From: Schlesneria paludicola DSM 18645 | GTDB taxonomy: Bacteria; Planctomycetota; Planctomycetia; Planctomycetales; Planctomycetaceae | Assembly (NCBI GenBank): GCA_945876035.1 | Contig: CAMCMU010000014.1 | Span: 1-64,000, forward strand | Direction: 5' to 3' | DNA length: 64,000 bases | Part shown: positions 48,833 through 58,321 of the stretch, piece by piece | How the letters are laid out: each line of letters opens with the position of its first letter | How positions within the stretch are numbered: the stretch's first letter is position 1 | The notes under the pieces: model-generated | The model's input: only the letters and a program-made list of their open reading frames with translations | The model's database searches: none | Told to the model about the DNA's origin: nothing | Position numbers and translations under genes: made by a program

Positions 48833-49421
48833 TCCATTCCTGGGCAAAATTTGCGCCGCTGATTCGGTTTACCGATTCACGCCATTCCAAATACCGGATG
48901 CAATTCGAGTTGTTGTGTGTCCGCTTTGGCGATACCGGTCATCGTCAAAAAATAACGCGTCAGTGATATTTCCGAGCCTTTGGGTGGTTGTGGTGGTGTG
49001 GGATCTCGCCGAGCAGATCGCTAGGGCCAAGAACCCGATTCAAAAATTTTTGTCAGGGACATCAACACACGCAACCCCGCAACACGATCCCGCGATGGTT
49101 CAAATCAGGGACTGATCGATCCCCCTCCTGTGTTCCAATCAGCGTGAACATTCGGTGTTGAAAATGGATCCGTGCTAGGGGGCAATGAAGGCGACACGAG
49201 TCCGCTGTTCCAACGAGCGTCGGATGGGCGTGGGATCTGGCGAATTCTTTTCAGCCGACAACTCCGAGTGATTCACTCGTTGTCCAGAAGCCCCGCAGCA
49301 CCGATTTCCGCGACTCTTGAGAAGGTCTGGAGTGACGCCGGCAGAGACCTCGGTCGCTATTTTAATCGATTCAGGCGGCCGCTCGCACCAAAACGAGTGG
49401 AACACAAAGGAGGCCTTGCAG
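48833..49421. other. Gap between convergent genes
   Basis: 589 bp. Holds the shared core GTCAAAAAATAA (48944-48955) seen in the REP-like motifs. No gene recognised. Confidence 0.45.
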
Positions 49422-50960
49422 TCAGTCAAGTTGTGTGAGGCGCAAGGTCATAGCGGTTGAAGCAATGAGCCACGTCAGGCAACCGCTCGTCAAAACGATG
49501 GAAACACTGCGGGGCCACCAAGACTGGGCGAGCCGGACGATTCCCCCAGAAGCAATCACGAGTATCGGCGGAACCAGCGGCAGAATGAAGCGTTCGCCGG
49601 CCGCCACGGGTACGTACCAGCCGAAGACCGGCACACAAATCAGCAGCCAAATGGGGATCAAGAAGGGCTCCGTCCGTCGCTCCGTGGCCCCTCCGAACAA
49701 CGCGATCCCGGCCCAGAGGCCTCCGAACAAGATCCGGCTGTCTTGCAATGGGCTTGGCCCCAGACTTCGCATCAGAATAAAGAGTTCCCAAACCACTCCG
49801 GAAACGCCGCGCTCCAGAATCTGTGTTGCGGAATGCTCTTCCAGAAAACGCTGGGTTGCCGTCCCCAAAGACATCGAATTGGCCAGACTCACCGGGTCGG
49901 AAAACTCGTCGACGAACAGCAACCACGAATTCACATTGTAAGTCGGCGACCCATATCTCAAGGTATTGCGGATAAGGAGTGGTGCACTGACCAACCCCCA
50001 ACCGAGGCAGACACAGGCCAGAGACAACAACGCACGCCTCCACCGAAAAGAGGCCTTGTTGAGACCGACGCGCATCGGCTCGGTAGCGTTTGGATTTGTG
50101 AGGCAGACGCGTACAACAAGCAGGATTCCATAGCCAACCAGCCAGAGTAACCCGGTCCCTTTGGTGAGGTACATCAGTCCCAACCACCCGCCACAACAAA
50201 CCTGTCGGACAGACAACGAACGGATCGAAGTCAGGTCGCTCTGATAAGGCCTGCCGAAATACAACCATCCCACCGTCGCGAGACAGACCATCAGACTTTC
50301 ACAACTGACGAGTGTCGCGGCGTAGCAGCAGGCAAAGTTGGTCGCGAAGAGGGTACATGAAACGGCTGATGTGCCGGGTCCGAATTGACGCATGACGGCC
50401 CACCCCAAGCCACAGAGCGTCATCAGTCCGAACAGAACCGAGAGCCATTGTCCCCATTCTTTCGTCGGCCATAAGGCCAACAAGGCCAGATACAGTGGAT
50501 GTCGATTGGCCTCTTCAAATTGACCGGTGAGCAGGTTGCGAACGAGTGCTACGCTTCCCCCGGTGGTGTGTATTTCGGCCGCCGTTGTGAGGTAAGCAAA
50601 CTGATCCGAGTTGTTCTCTAACACTTGCCGCGGAGCGAGATGGGTTGCGATCATCAAAAAGCTGACGCAGGAACACAGGATGAGTCCGCTGGCCATTCGC
50701 TGCGACATCGCGGATTCGACGTCTGGAAAATGATGTAACCAACGTCGAATCGCGTCACTCCGTGTCTGCCAAAAGCGATTCGACGATACGGCTAATAGCC
50801 CAGACAGCACTCCCATGGAGAGGGCCCCGGCCAAGGCGATCAGGCCGAGCCTTGACTGCGCTCCGAGCCCCGTCGTTCGCAAGTGGCAGATGTTTGCAAC
50901 TGCTACCAAGCAAAGGGAGCAGAAAATGAGCGAGAACAGTCGATGTGGAATGAATTGCAT
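49422..50960 (-). CDS. Polytopic membrane protein, GT-C glycosyltransferase-like
   Basis: 512 residues from the ATG at 50960; upstream in-frame sequence to 51131 is polar and unlike a membrane protein N-terminus. About 11-12 membrane helices are visible. The first large loop has APRQVLENNSDQFAYLTTA with acidic residues, then NRHPLYLALLALWP, in the place and style of ArnT/GT39 or GT87 enzymes. LMYLTKGTGLLWLVGYG matches the 'KGTG' helix of these families. A C-terminal FGWYVPVAAGERFILPLVPPIL segment also fits. A polyprenyl-phosphate-sugar-dependent transferase is likely; substrate unknown. Weaker match than the gene at 35015. Confidence 0.72.
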   Translation of the reverse strand: MQFIPHRLFSLIFCSLCLVAVANICHLRTTGLGAQSRLGLIALAGALSMGVLSGLLAVSSNRFWQTRSDAIRRWLHHFPDVESAMSQRMASGLILCSCVSFLMIATHLAPRQVLENNSDQFAYLTTAAEIHTTGGSVALVRNLLTGQFEEANRHPLYLALLALWPTKEWGQWLSVLFGLMTLCGLGWAVMRQFGPGTSAVSCTLFATNFACCYAATLVSCESLMVCLATVGWLYFGRPYQSDLTSIRSLSVRQVCCGGWLGLMYLTKGTGLLWLVGYGILLVVRVCLTNPNATEPMRVGLNKASFRWRRALLSLACVCLGWGLVSAPLLIRNTLRYGSPTYNVNSWLLFVDEFSDPVSLANSMSLGTATQRFLEEHSATQILERGVSGVVWELFILMRSLGPSPLQDSRILFGGLWAGIALFGGATERRTEPFLIPIWLLICVPVFGWYVPVAAGERFILPLVPPILVIASGGIVRLAQSWWPRSVSIVLTSGCLTWLIASTAMTLRLTQLD

Positions 50961-51636
50961 GATTGCATCTGTCGTCGGTTGTCGTTGTGATTGGCCACTG
51001 AGTCTGGAACGGAACGGCGTGGAAAATGTCACACGTCGTTTGGCGGCAAGCAAATCAACTCCGCCTGCCGATCGATTGAACTTACCCGAAACGGTGGCCG
51101 GCGTGTATCGGTCGTGTCTATGCTGTTTCACCGAGTTTCGGAAATTGCTGGAAGTTCTAAAGTGGACCTGGTGTGGCCGGCATCTCTGTTCTTGGAATGA
51201 GTCTGGATTGGCAACCCGCGACAGCGTTACGCTCGTTTGATGAAAGGCCTGGATTGAGTGCGATTACGTGAGTCGTAAACTCGGTAATCAGTGGCGGCTC
51301 CGCGCGTTCCGTCCTGAACGTCCCATCGAGATCAAGGACGGCTGCTGCAAGGCGATCATTTTTTCATGCGAGGTAGCCTTTTTTCTGGGGAGTCGAGCAG
51401 ATTGGCCGCAACGTGTCAGGCAGAATTTTTCGAAAAACGACGATCACAAAATAATCGCCTCTTTATTTCCATCAGGTCAACGGGTAAAGTCGTAATCCCG
51501 AGTGTGACGCCTGTCGAACACTCGATCATTCGCAAATGTCACTCATCGCATGACACTTCCAACAGATTTTTTCCTGCCGGGTCGACCACTTGATGAACCC
51601 TGAGTAAAACCGTCATACCTGAGTTTCGTGTACTTC
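50961..51636. other. Divergent gap
   Basis: 676 bp between the membrane protein gene and the Cys/His-rich small protein gene. No supported gene or RNA. Confidence 0.45.
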
Positions 51637-52053
51637 ATGTCATCATTCTCTGTCCGTGTTGCTGCAGTGGCAATGATGCTGATTCAGATCAGCATCATTG
51701 GGGTGTATGCACCCACCCATCGGCTGTTGCATCATACATTGGCTCGGGTTGAGACGAATCAGCAATCGGTATCGCACTCCGACGGTCGTACGACTTGTTG
51801 CCATCACGGAGCGTGTGCGTCGAATCCGATCACGCAGCGGTTGAGTGCAGAGGAGTCCCCTGACACACCGTGTTCGGATGACGAGGGTCACTGTGTTTGG
51901 TGTTTGCTGGCGTTGCAACAAGCGGATCTTCCAATCCCTGTTGCAGACACGTTTCAGCGTCCTTCAGTCCAACCACGTTTTGTGATTGCTGGCTTAATCA
52001 TTGAAAGTGATGATGAGACGGCCTTTGACGTTCGTGGCCCACCCTCAGTGTGA
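51637..52053 (+). CDS. Cys/His-rich small exported protein
   Basis: 138 residues from the ATG at 51637; an in-frame GTG at 51628 is possible. The N-terminal hydrophobic segment (about 8-26) is a signal peptide or membrane anchor. A Cys/His-rich middle follows: CCHHGAC, then DTPCSDDEGHCVWC, followed by LLALQQADLP. This resembles the DUF2946-type arrangement in which a small exported protein has a Cys/His cluster that may bind metal. Family membership is uncertain. The gene is followed by two inverted repeats and then a DUF1559 gene. Confidence 0.6.
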   Translation: MSSFSVRVAAVAMMLIQISIIGVYAPTHRLLHHTLARVETNQQSVSHSDGRTTCCHHGACASNPITQRLSAEESPDTPCSDDEGHCVWCLLALQQADLPIPVADTFQRPSVQPRFVIAGLIIESDDETAFDVRGPPSV

Positions 52054-52075
52054 AGAGGCTTCTCCGAAATGGCGA

Positions 52076-52105
52076 CTTTATGACGTTGTTTTCGAAGTCA
52101 TAAAG
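52076..52105 (+). terminator. Hairpin after Cys/His-rich gene
   Basis: CTTTATGAC (52076-52084) and GTCATAAAG (52097-52105) form a perfect 9-bp stem around a 12-nt loop, 22 bp after the stop codon. No T-run follows, so it may be an attenuator or regulator site for the DUF1559 gene instead. Confidence 0.5.
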
Positions 52106-52127
52106 AGCCCTGCTCGTCTTAGAAACG

Positions 52128-52139
52128 TTCCACGTGGAA
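52128..52139. promoter_or_regulatory. 12-bp perfect palindrome
   Basis: TTCCACGTGGAA, about 150 bp before the DUF1559 start codon. The symmetric form fits a dimeric regulator's operator. Which regulator is unknown. Confidence 0.4.
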
Positions 52140-52287
52140 AATCGCGTGACGTGGTTTCCGGCGGGCATCACTGAGTCACTGATTCGTCCGGTTTCACGCT
52201 TGAACCTGACGGTCTGATCCGCTTCTTTACCGATTAATCAAAAAACTGACCGACGAGCACACAAATGCTGTCGCAAGGAGTCTTCGT

Positions 52288-53223
52288 ATGTTCACGCTCA
52301 TTCCGCGGAAACAATCCGGTTTTACGCTTATCGAACTATTGGTTGTGATCGCAATTATTGCTGTTTTGATCGCCTTGTTGCTGCCTGCGGTGCAGCAGGC
52401 ACGGGAGGCAGCACGCCGTAGTCAATGTCTCAATAATTTGAAACAACTGGGACTGGCATTGCATAACTATCATGACGTTCATGCTCTTTTTCCGCCCGGT
52501 TGGATCGGAGTCCAAGCGGGTGCGACCAATACCGAGGGACCGTCTGGATTTTCCTGGGGATCGCACCTCCTTCCCTACTTAGATCAGGGGAATGTCTACA
52601 GCAAAATAGACTTCAATGTCTCCTGTACGGATCTTGCGAATGATGCCATTCGCAAGACGAATCTTAATATCTTCCGATGCCCGTCTGATGTGTCGAACGA
52701 CACCTGGGAGATCGTGGAAGAGTTAAATCCGACAAATACACTTGCCACGCTACCCACGGCAAACTATGTCGGTAATTTTGGGACAGAGGGCTACGAAGAC
52801 ATCTGTGTGGGGGGAGATTTTCCGGGTGCGCAATGTCGTGGTGATGGCCTGTTTTTTCACAATGGAAATCTGAAGATCATAGACATCCTTGATGGGGCAA
52901 CCAATACTGTCATGCTCGGCGAGCATCGAACAGACAAGGCGTTGGACTGGCATAGTACTTGGCTGGGATACGTGGCGACCGGAGAAGAGGCCGCCGCACG
53001 CATTCTTGCTGTCAGCGACCACACTCCCAATCACCCCTCTCTGCACATTGACGACTATAGTAGCTATCACCCGGGGGGAGTCCATTTACACTTCGTTGAC
53101 GGTCACGCACGTTTTGTGACCAGTTTCATTGACGCGGATGTTTTTAAAGCCATGACCACGCGCGCTGGGGCGGAAGTGGAAAACCTGACCAACGGTAGCG
53201 GCTGGGACGCAATTCCTCATTAA
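52288..53223 (+). CDS. DUF1559 protein with prepilin-type N-terminus
   Basis: 311 residues. A good ribosome-binding site (AAGGAG) precedes the ATG. The prepilin-like signal is [15 protein letters not shown], with cleavage expected between Gly and Phe, followed by [14 protein letters not shown] and [15 protein letters not shown]. The C-terminal segment [17 protein letters not shown] with its G/H-x-G-x-x-F-DG pattern is the hallmark end of this family. Second DUF1559 gene in the window, 90 residues shorter than the one at 3648 and lacking its long central insertion. Presumed surface or pseudopilin-like protein. Confidence 0.95.
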   Translation: MFTLIPRKQSGFTLIELLVVIAIIAVLIALLLPAVQQAREAARRSQCLNNLKQLGLALHNYHDVHALFPPGWIGVQAGATNTEGPSGFSWGSHLLPYLDQGNVYSKIDFNVSCTDLANDAIRKTNLNIFRCPSDVSNDTWEIVEELNPTNTLATLPTANYVGNFGTEGYEDICVGGDFPGAQCRGDGLFFHNGNLKIIDILDGATNTVMLGEHRTDKALDWHSTWLGYVATGEEAAARILAVSDHTPNHPSLHIDDYSSYHPGGVHLHFVDGHARFVTSFIDADVFKAMTTRAGAEVENLTNGSGWDAIPH

Positions 53224-53430
53224 CGATTGGGCCGCACCGCAAACCGTTTTCCTACATGCCGCGGCTGGCACTGGTCACCTGACTCTGGAGTCCATCCGCT
53301 GGGTTCGCTCAGTGGATGGTCTGTCTAGGGCCTGTGTTTGCAACTCGAAATTGCTTCTTGCTGTCGCCTTTTGCGACTCGCTCAGGATGGACGACCTGGC
53401 AAATGTAAAATCCTCTGCGTCAAGAATAGG

Positions 53431-54903
53431 TGAGACACCTGCCTTTCCCCTATTCGAGTGGCGGGCCAAGAGGACAGGACATGGAGAACCACAGGATGTT
53501 GAGTACCCCAGCGGCGGCGGCTGTGGGCAGCAGCGGCCGAATCCGGTGGTGCCGGAGAAGCCCGTGCGGCGGCGATTCGACGCCGCGTACAAGGCCCGCA
53601 TCCTGCGCGAGGCAGATCAGTTCACGAAGCCGAGGCAACGCGGCGTCCTGCTCCGTCGCGAAGGCCTCTACTCGTCGCACCTGTCAGTGTGGCGAAAGCA
53701 GTGTGGCGATGCGGCACTCGCCGGCCTCGTACCCAAGCGGCGCAGGCGGAAGACCGACCCGAATGCGCCGCTCGTCGCCGAGAACCAGCGGCTCGTCCGG
53801 GAGAACGCACGACTCATGAAGAGACTTCGTCAGACGGAGGCCGTTCGGAACGTCCCCAAAAAACTCTCCGAGATCCTGGGGCTCCAGCTGCCGCCCAACG
53901 ACTACGTAACCGAGCCACGAAAGCGGTTGAGGAACTTACCCCCTCCGTGGGCAGCCGTCGCGTGCGAAGCCATCGCTGTGCCGCGGCCGGCATCGCCACG
54001 AGGCTTTGAGTGGCGACGAATGGAAGCCTGTTCTGGATGTCTTTCTCGGCGAGTCGTTTGCCGACAAGGCTCCCGATGAAACCGACACGAAACTTCGGGA
54101 TCAGGGCACGTCCCTCTGTTCCGTCCGCACGATGTACCGTGTCCTCGAGGCCAATCAGGAGGTCCGCGAGCGTCGTCACCAGCTCCGTCATCCCGCCTAT
54201 GCCAAGCCGCAGCGGGTGGCCACGGCCCCCTACTCGGCCTGGACGTCGGACATCACGATGTTGCTGGGGCTGGCCAAGTGGACCTACTACTACCCCTACG
54301 TCATCCTCGAGATCTACAGCCGGTACGTCGTGGGGTGGATGCTGGCGCAACGGGAATCCCAACATCTCGCCGAACGATTGATTCGCGAGACGCTCGTCAA
54401 GGAATGCATCCATCGCGATCAACTGACAATCGACAGCGACCGCGGCGCGGCCATGCGATCCCATGCCGTGACGCAACTCATGGCCACGCTCGGGGTAATC
54501 AAGTCCGTCAGCAGACCGCACGTCAGGGACGACAATCCCTTCTCAGAAAGCCCGTTCAAGGCGCTGAAGTACCGGCACGACTTCCCAGACCGCTTCGCCC
54601 GCTACGACCACGGACTCGACTTCTGCCGTGGCTTCTTCCGCTGGCACAACGCGGAGCACCGACACGGGGGGGCGGCCTGCTGACGCCGGCATTGATGCAC
54701 ACGGGCCAAGCGACGGCAGTCCTCGAAGCCGGGGCCTCCGTGCTGGCCGCCGCTCATGCCCGCCACCCGGAGCGGTTCGTCCGAGGCGTTTCGTGGCCGC
54801 TGACATCGGCAGAGGAAGTCGGGATCAATCCACCCGAAAATCGACCAACCGGCCGCACACCTGAACGACCCCGCGACACTACAATCGTTCCGCAGGTGTC
54901 TTA
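53431..54903 (+). mobile_element. Decayed IS3-family insertion sequence
   Basis: 1473 bp bounded by imperfect terminal inverted repeats: left TGAGACACCTGC (53431-53442), right GCAGGTGTCTTA (54892-54903), matching at 11 of 12 positions. Length, order of an orfA-like and an orfB-like part, and a stop codon lying in the right repeat (TAA 54902-54904) all fit IS3-family elements. The right end reads TA instead of the usual CA. No target-site duplication is visible (left flank ...ATAGG, right flank AACCA...). The base composition is more GC-rich than the flanks, so its origin is foreign or from a different genomic background. Confidence 0.82.
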
Positions 54904-54904
54904 A
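53481..54904 (+). pseudogene. IS3-family transposase, multiply frameshifted
   Basis: OrfA part: MENHRMLSTPAAAA in one frame, then RRRFDAAYKARILREADQF and LLRREGLYSSHLSVWRKQ in another (helix-turn-helix). OrfB part: AVEELTPSVG in one frame, AAVACEAIAVPR in a second, then from about 54020 DEWKPVLDVFLGE and RTMYRVLEANQEVRERR in a third. The DDE integrase core is present (D in TSDIT, D in DSDRGA, E in NPFSESPFKALKYRHDFP). It ends early at a seven-G run near 54665-54671, after which GGLLTPALMHTGQA and the C-terminus HARHPERFVRG continue in a further frame to 54904. At least four frame changes mean it cannot make a normal transposase. The catalytic triad itself is intact. Confidence 0.88.
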
Positions 54905-55442
54905 ACCAATTGATACGTTCCGTCTTTCGGGAACGGACGATTCTTGGAGAGGCCGCATCGCCCTCAATGAGGCCGTGAACCAAATCGCAATTTTTCATCG
55001 TCTATCAGAGAGATTCTCTGTGACACCAGAATAGAACCAAAAATACGCAGTTGATACCTATGGCGGGAGTCAACAAGACACCTAACGACACGGACGAAAG
55101 CAAGATGGCGATGTGAGGCGGGCTCAAACTGCAGAGCGACGACCGAACAGATCCTTCTTGACCGGGGAACCTGACATTCTTCACTCCGACTATTTCAAAT
55201 TATTTTACGGAAACGAAGCACCACCATGAATTGTGATTTGAATAATTCGGTGATCGGCGGCGGCCATGTCGTTCCTATCACGATGTGAAAATTAACGAAC
55301 GCGGATCGAACTGCTATCATGGCGAGGTGAAAAAGAAAGTCCCTCAACGTGGCCTAGTGATGGATGATATTTTTCGGAATGATCTGATCGAACGTGCGAC
55401 ACCGGGACATGACGACTAGTATTGAACACGTGGTTCTGATCC
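54904..55442. other. Gap between IS and folP, with 112-bp repeat
   Basis: Contains the second copy of the 112-bp repeat (55000-55111). Downstream of it a plus frame (55246-55419) has locally protein-like sequence (for example KKKVPQRGLVMDDIFRNDLI) without a start codon; it may be a remnant but is not identified. Confidence 0.4.
55000..55111. repeat. 112-bp perfect direct repeat, copy 2
   Basis: Identical to 15064-15175, same orientation, offset 39936 bp. It begins 96 bp beyond the right inverted repeat of the IS, so it is not part of that element as bounded here. The same hairpin (CAGAGA/TCTCTG) and minus-strand hydrophobic frame end (stop at 55005-55007) are present. Confidence 0.95.
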
Positions 55443-56369
55443 ATGCAATCCAAATCCAATCAGGAAGAGGGCCTTACTGTGACAATGCCTGTTGAATCTC
55501 GCCGCTGGAGTTTCGATGGATTCCGTGGTGAGCTTGGTCGCATGCCGCTGATGATGGGAATCGTCAATGTGACCCCCGACAGTTTTTCTGACGGCGGACA
55601 GTTTTTTAAAACTGACACGGCGGTTGAACACGCATTGCAGTTGGTCGCGGAGGGAGCGGACATTCTGGACGTTGGCGGTGAGTCGACGCGGCCGGGAGCA
55701 CAGGATGTACCTGTCGATGAAGAATTGCAGAGAGTCCTTCCGGTGATCAAACAACTCGCGAAAAAAGTCGACATTCCCATTTCTGTGGATACATCCAAAG
55801 CCGAAGTCGCGCGTCAGTCGCTGATGGCGGGTGCCCGAATCGTCAACGATATTTCGGGGCTCACATTCGATTCACGGATGATCGACGTTTGCCGGGAGTT
55901 CCAATGCGGGGTCGTTGCCATGCACATTCAAGGTGTGCCACGGACCATGCAAAACGAACCGCATTACAGCGACGTTGTGCAGGAAATCTGTTTGTTTTTC
56001 CGCGAGCGGCTGCAAACTCTGACCGCTGCTGGAGTGGATCCGGAACGAATCATTTTTGATCCTGGAATCGGATTTGGAAAGTCCGCGACTCACAATCTGC
56101 AGATCCTGTCTCACATCAAACAACTGCGTTCATTGGGCCGGCCCGTCATGATCGGCCACTCAAGAAAACGTTTTCTCAAGAACATTTCTGGCCGTGATGT
56201 TGATCAACGCCTGTTCGGAACACTGGGAGTTTCCATCGCACTCGCAAACCAGCATGCCGATATCCTGCGAGTGCACGACGTCGCGGGAAACCGCGACGCC
56301 GTGACTGCTTTTTTTGCAATTGGCCACGAAAGTCAGACGACCGGCCCGGAGACCCAGGCGATGTGCTGA
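55443..56369 (+). CDS. folP: Dihydropteroate synthase
   Basis: 308 residues, slightly longer than usual (about 280). It condenses para-aminobenzoate with dihydropterin pyrophosphate to dihydropteroate in folate synthesis; the target of sulfonamides. Signature 1 is NVTPDSFSDGG (42-52), signature 2 DILDVGGESTRPGA. Further binding residues lie in VDTSKAEVAR, IVNDISG, DPGIGFGKS and IGHSRKRF. The ATG at 55443 was taken; an internal ATG at 55485 would give a more standard length. It converges with the SDR gene, with stop codons only 3 bp apart and no hairpin between. Confidence 0.95.
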   Translation: MQSKSNQEEGLTVTMPVESRRWSFDGFRGELGRMPLMMGIVNVTPDSFSDGGQFFKTDTAVEHALQLVAEGADILDVGGESTRPGAQDVPVDEELQRVLPVIKQLAKKVDIPISVDTSKAEVARQSLMAGARIVNDISGLTFDSRMIDVCREFQCGVVAMHIQGVPRTMQNEPHYSDVVQEICLFFRERLQTLTAAGVDPERIIFDPGIGFGKSATHNLQILSHIKQLRSLGRPVMIGHSRKRFLKNISGRDVDQRLFGTLGVSIALANQHADILRVHDVAGNRDAVTAFFAIGHESQTTGPETQAMC

Positions 56370-56372
56370 CGA

Positions 56373-57155
56373 TTACAGTCCGCCACCGGAGCGTGTCGAC
56401 CACCACGGAAGACTCACTCCACCGTCGATCGTCAACGTGCTACCCGTCATGTATTCGGCAGCGTCACTCAAGACGTAGGCTACCGCCTTGCCAATTTCAT
56501 CCGGTCTGCCAAGTCGCTTCCACGGAAGCGTTGCCGCTCCAGCGGCCAGCTGCTCCTCGGTATAAAATTTCCGCTCGCCCGGTGTATCGATCCACCCGGG
56601 ATGAATGATATTGACGCGGATTCGATGTGGAGCGAGCTCGATCGCCGCGGTTCTGGCCATATGATCGATCGCGGCCTTTGCCATATTGTAGGCCATTGCT
56701 GTTGGAAACGGGATGACCGCGTGAGGTGAGCTGATCACAACAATAGATCCGCCCTTGCCCTGCTTGACCATCTGCATCGCAGCCGCCCGCACTCCATAAA
56801 ATGCACCCCACATACCGACATCGATCGTTCGGCGAAAGCCATCGAGATCGCTACCCAGCATCAGCTGTCGGTCGCTGTAAACAGCATTGGAGACGAAGAG
56901 ATCAAGGCTTCCGAACTCGGCGGCGGTCTGTGCCACCATTTCTTCGACCCGTTCACGATTCGAAACGTCCCCCTGAAGGGTAATCGCCCTGCCTCCCCCG
57001 AGACGAACGGCACTGGCGACTTCATCGGCTTCACCGGAGTGCGAGTGATAGTTGATGGCCACATTGGCACCTGCTTTGCCCAGCTCCTCAGCACAGCCTC
57101 GTCCGATCCCACGTGATGCACCCGTGATCAAAGCATTCCGACCCGAAAAACTCAT
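56373..57155 (-). CDS. SDR family oxidoreductase
   Basis: 260 residues, classical short-chain dehydrogenase/reductase. NAD(P)-binding TGASRGIG (11-18) with NYHS after beta-2, which suggests NADPH preference by analogy with FabG-like enzymes. Catalytic Tyr156 and Lys160 in AYNMAK, with Ser142/Ser143 in VISSP. C-terminal segments are HPGWIDTPGERKF and TGSTLTIDGG, as in FabG and glucose 1-dehydrogenase relatives. Usual Asn after beta-4 is in VSNAVYSD. Substrate unknown. The gene upstream on the same strand is the glycosyltransferase beyond iscA; no operon is evident. Confidence 0.93.
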   Translation of the reverse strand: MSFSGRNALITGASRGIGRGCAEELGKAGANVAINYHSHSGEADEVASAVRLGGGRAITLQGDVSNRERVEEMVAQTAAEFGSLDLFVSNAVYSDRQLMLGSDLDGFRRTIDVGMWGAFYGVRAAAMQMVKQGKGGSIVVISSPHAVIPFPTAMAYNMAKAAIDHMARTAAIELAPHRIRVNIIHPGWIDTPGERKFYTEEQLAAGAATLPWKRLGRPDEIGKAVAYVLSDAAEYMTGSTLTIDGGVSLPWWSTRSGGGL

Positions 57156-57241
57156 TTTCTAAACCTTTCACAACATCTCTCATTGGAATCCGCATGACGC
57201 CAATGGCACAACAAAAAGATTTCGAACATTTCTAATGTTAA

Positions 57242-57268
57242 AGCCCGACCTGAAATACAAGTCGGGCT
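57242..57268 (-). terminator. Terminator-like hairpin after IscA-type gene
   Basis: AGCCCGAC (57242-57249) and GTCGGGCT (57261-57268) form a perfect 8-bp stem with an 11-nt loop, followed on the minus strand by TTTAACATTAG. It lies 30 bp after the minus-strand stop codon of the gene at 57299. Confidence 0.7.
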
Positions 57269-57298
57269 GAATTAACAACGTGCTTAATAATCGAAATT

Positions 57299-57631
57299 TC
57301 AAGCGGAGAAACTACTACCACAGCCACAACTTTTGACGACATTGGGATTATTGAACTTGAATCCCCGTTGGTTGAGTTCGTCCAGAAAATCAAGAACTGT
57401 TCCATCGAGATACAGTGAGCTTTTCTTATCAACAGCGACCTTAATTCCATGCTGTTCGCTAACTTGATCCTTGCTCGAATCTGTGGCTGTATCAAACCCC
57501 AGCGAATATTGAAAACCGCTGCAGCCTCCGGCGGCGACACCGATTCGCAATACAGAAGTCTCCGGACAATTTTGCTCACCCATAACGCGTTTGATTTCGC
57601 CTGCAGCTTTTTCAGTTAACGTCAGAGCCAT
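57299..57631 (-). CDS. Iron-sulfur cluster assembly protein, IscA/ErpA/HesB family
   Basis: 110 residues from the ATG at 57631, chosen because GAGGAG lies about nine bases upstream; the ATG at 57640 would be too close to it. The three conserved cysteines are Cys37 ([10 protein letters not shown]), Cys102 and Cys104 (SCGCGSSF), which bind Fe or a [2Fe-2S]/[4Fe-4S] cluster for delivery to apoproteins. Standard A-type carrier length. The gene is alone, not in an isc or suf operon, as commonly seen for ErpA-type proteins. A terminator hairpin follows. Confidence 0.94.
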   Translation of the reverse strand: MALTLTEKAAGEIKRVMGEQNCPETSVLRIGVAAGGCSGFQYSLGFDTATDSSKDQVSEQHGIKVAVDKKSSLYLDGTVLDFLDELNQRGFKFNNPNVVKSCGCGSSFSA

Positions 57632-58321
57632 CGCAATCATCTCCTCTTAGTCATAAAAACCACAGCCGCTCTTTATAAAAATCGCAGCCGTTTAGGACTC
57701 TCGCCCATTGTCTGTCCAGATTATACAGCCGGGCGATCAAAAGCAACGTAAGAAGTTGCTCGGGATTTTGTCAACGGTGATTTTCGGCCGTCAATTTGTC
57801 ACTGGTAGTCAATCTCGTTTTTTCGTGTGACTACGGCCCATGCGGTCCTGAAATTTTAAGACTCGTTGACTTCAGGCCGATCGCTGGAGGCGGAGAGCGG
57901 CGCTAGCCCCAGGCTCCCTCTGCCCCCCCCTTCCCAAAAAAACTCGATCTCGCCTCACGATACGATGTCGCGAGAAGCGACGCTCAGATACCACGCCGGA
58001 ACGGTCACGCTCGTCCAGATCGCGATCCTCGGCCTACCACGCATGAGGCGAGGATCGGTGACAAGCGACCGCCGCAAGAATTATTGAACGTGCGGTTCCA
58101 CCAAATTGAGGCAGAAGACGGCGCGCACATTGAGCGTTGGCAAGCGGCATTTTAGTTACTGAACCTGCTAAAACGGTAATCTCGAATCGATTGGCACGAC
58201 CAACGTCAAGTCGTGGTCAGCCTGCAAGCATCGCAGGCGAGGCCGTTGCGCCGCGATGTGCTCGGCAGATTCGAAATAACGGTTGGCAGGCGATTTTTCG
58301 AGACAGACGCGGAAACCCCAA
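57632..58321. other. Gap, no recognised content
   Basis: About 690 bp upstream of the IscA-type gene. A stretch at about 57860-57950 is strongly purine/pyrimidine skewed (poly-C run at 57925-57934). A GTCGCGAGAAGCGAC hairpin lies at 57966-57980. No protein-like frame and no RNA family recognised. Confidence 0.45.

Noticed and set aside
55226-55290. VIGGGH in a short plus frame, suggesting the missing N-terminal dinucleotide-binding motif of the oxidoreductase near repeat copy 2
   Set aside because: The match is six residues, the following residues diverge and a stop follows within about ten codons. It would also require opposite-strand arrangement. Chance is more likely.
55246-55419. Frame with GLVMDD, considered as a remnant of a 6-pyruvoyl-tetrahydropterin synthase gene next to folP
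   Set aside because: Only one short motif is similar and the metal-binding His pattern is not preserved.
58060-58110. GTGCGGTTC followed by ACC, reminiscent of the 3' end of group II introns
   Set aside because: No domain V hairpin with its paired arms and no reverse transcriptase in the neighbourhood.
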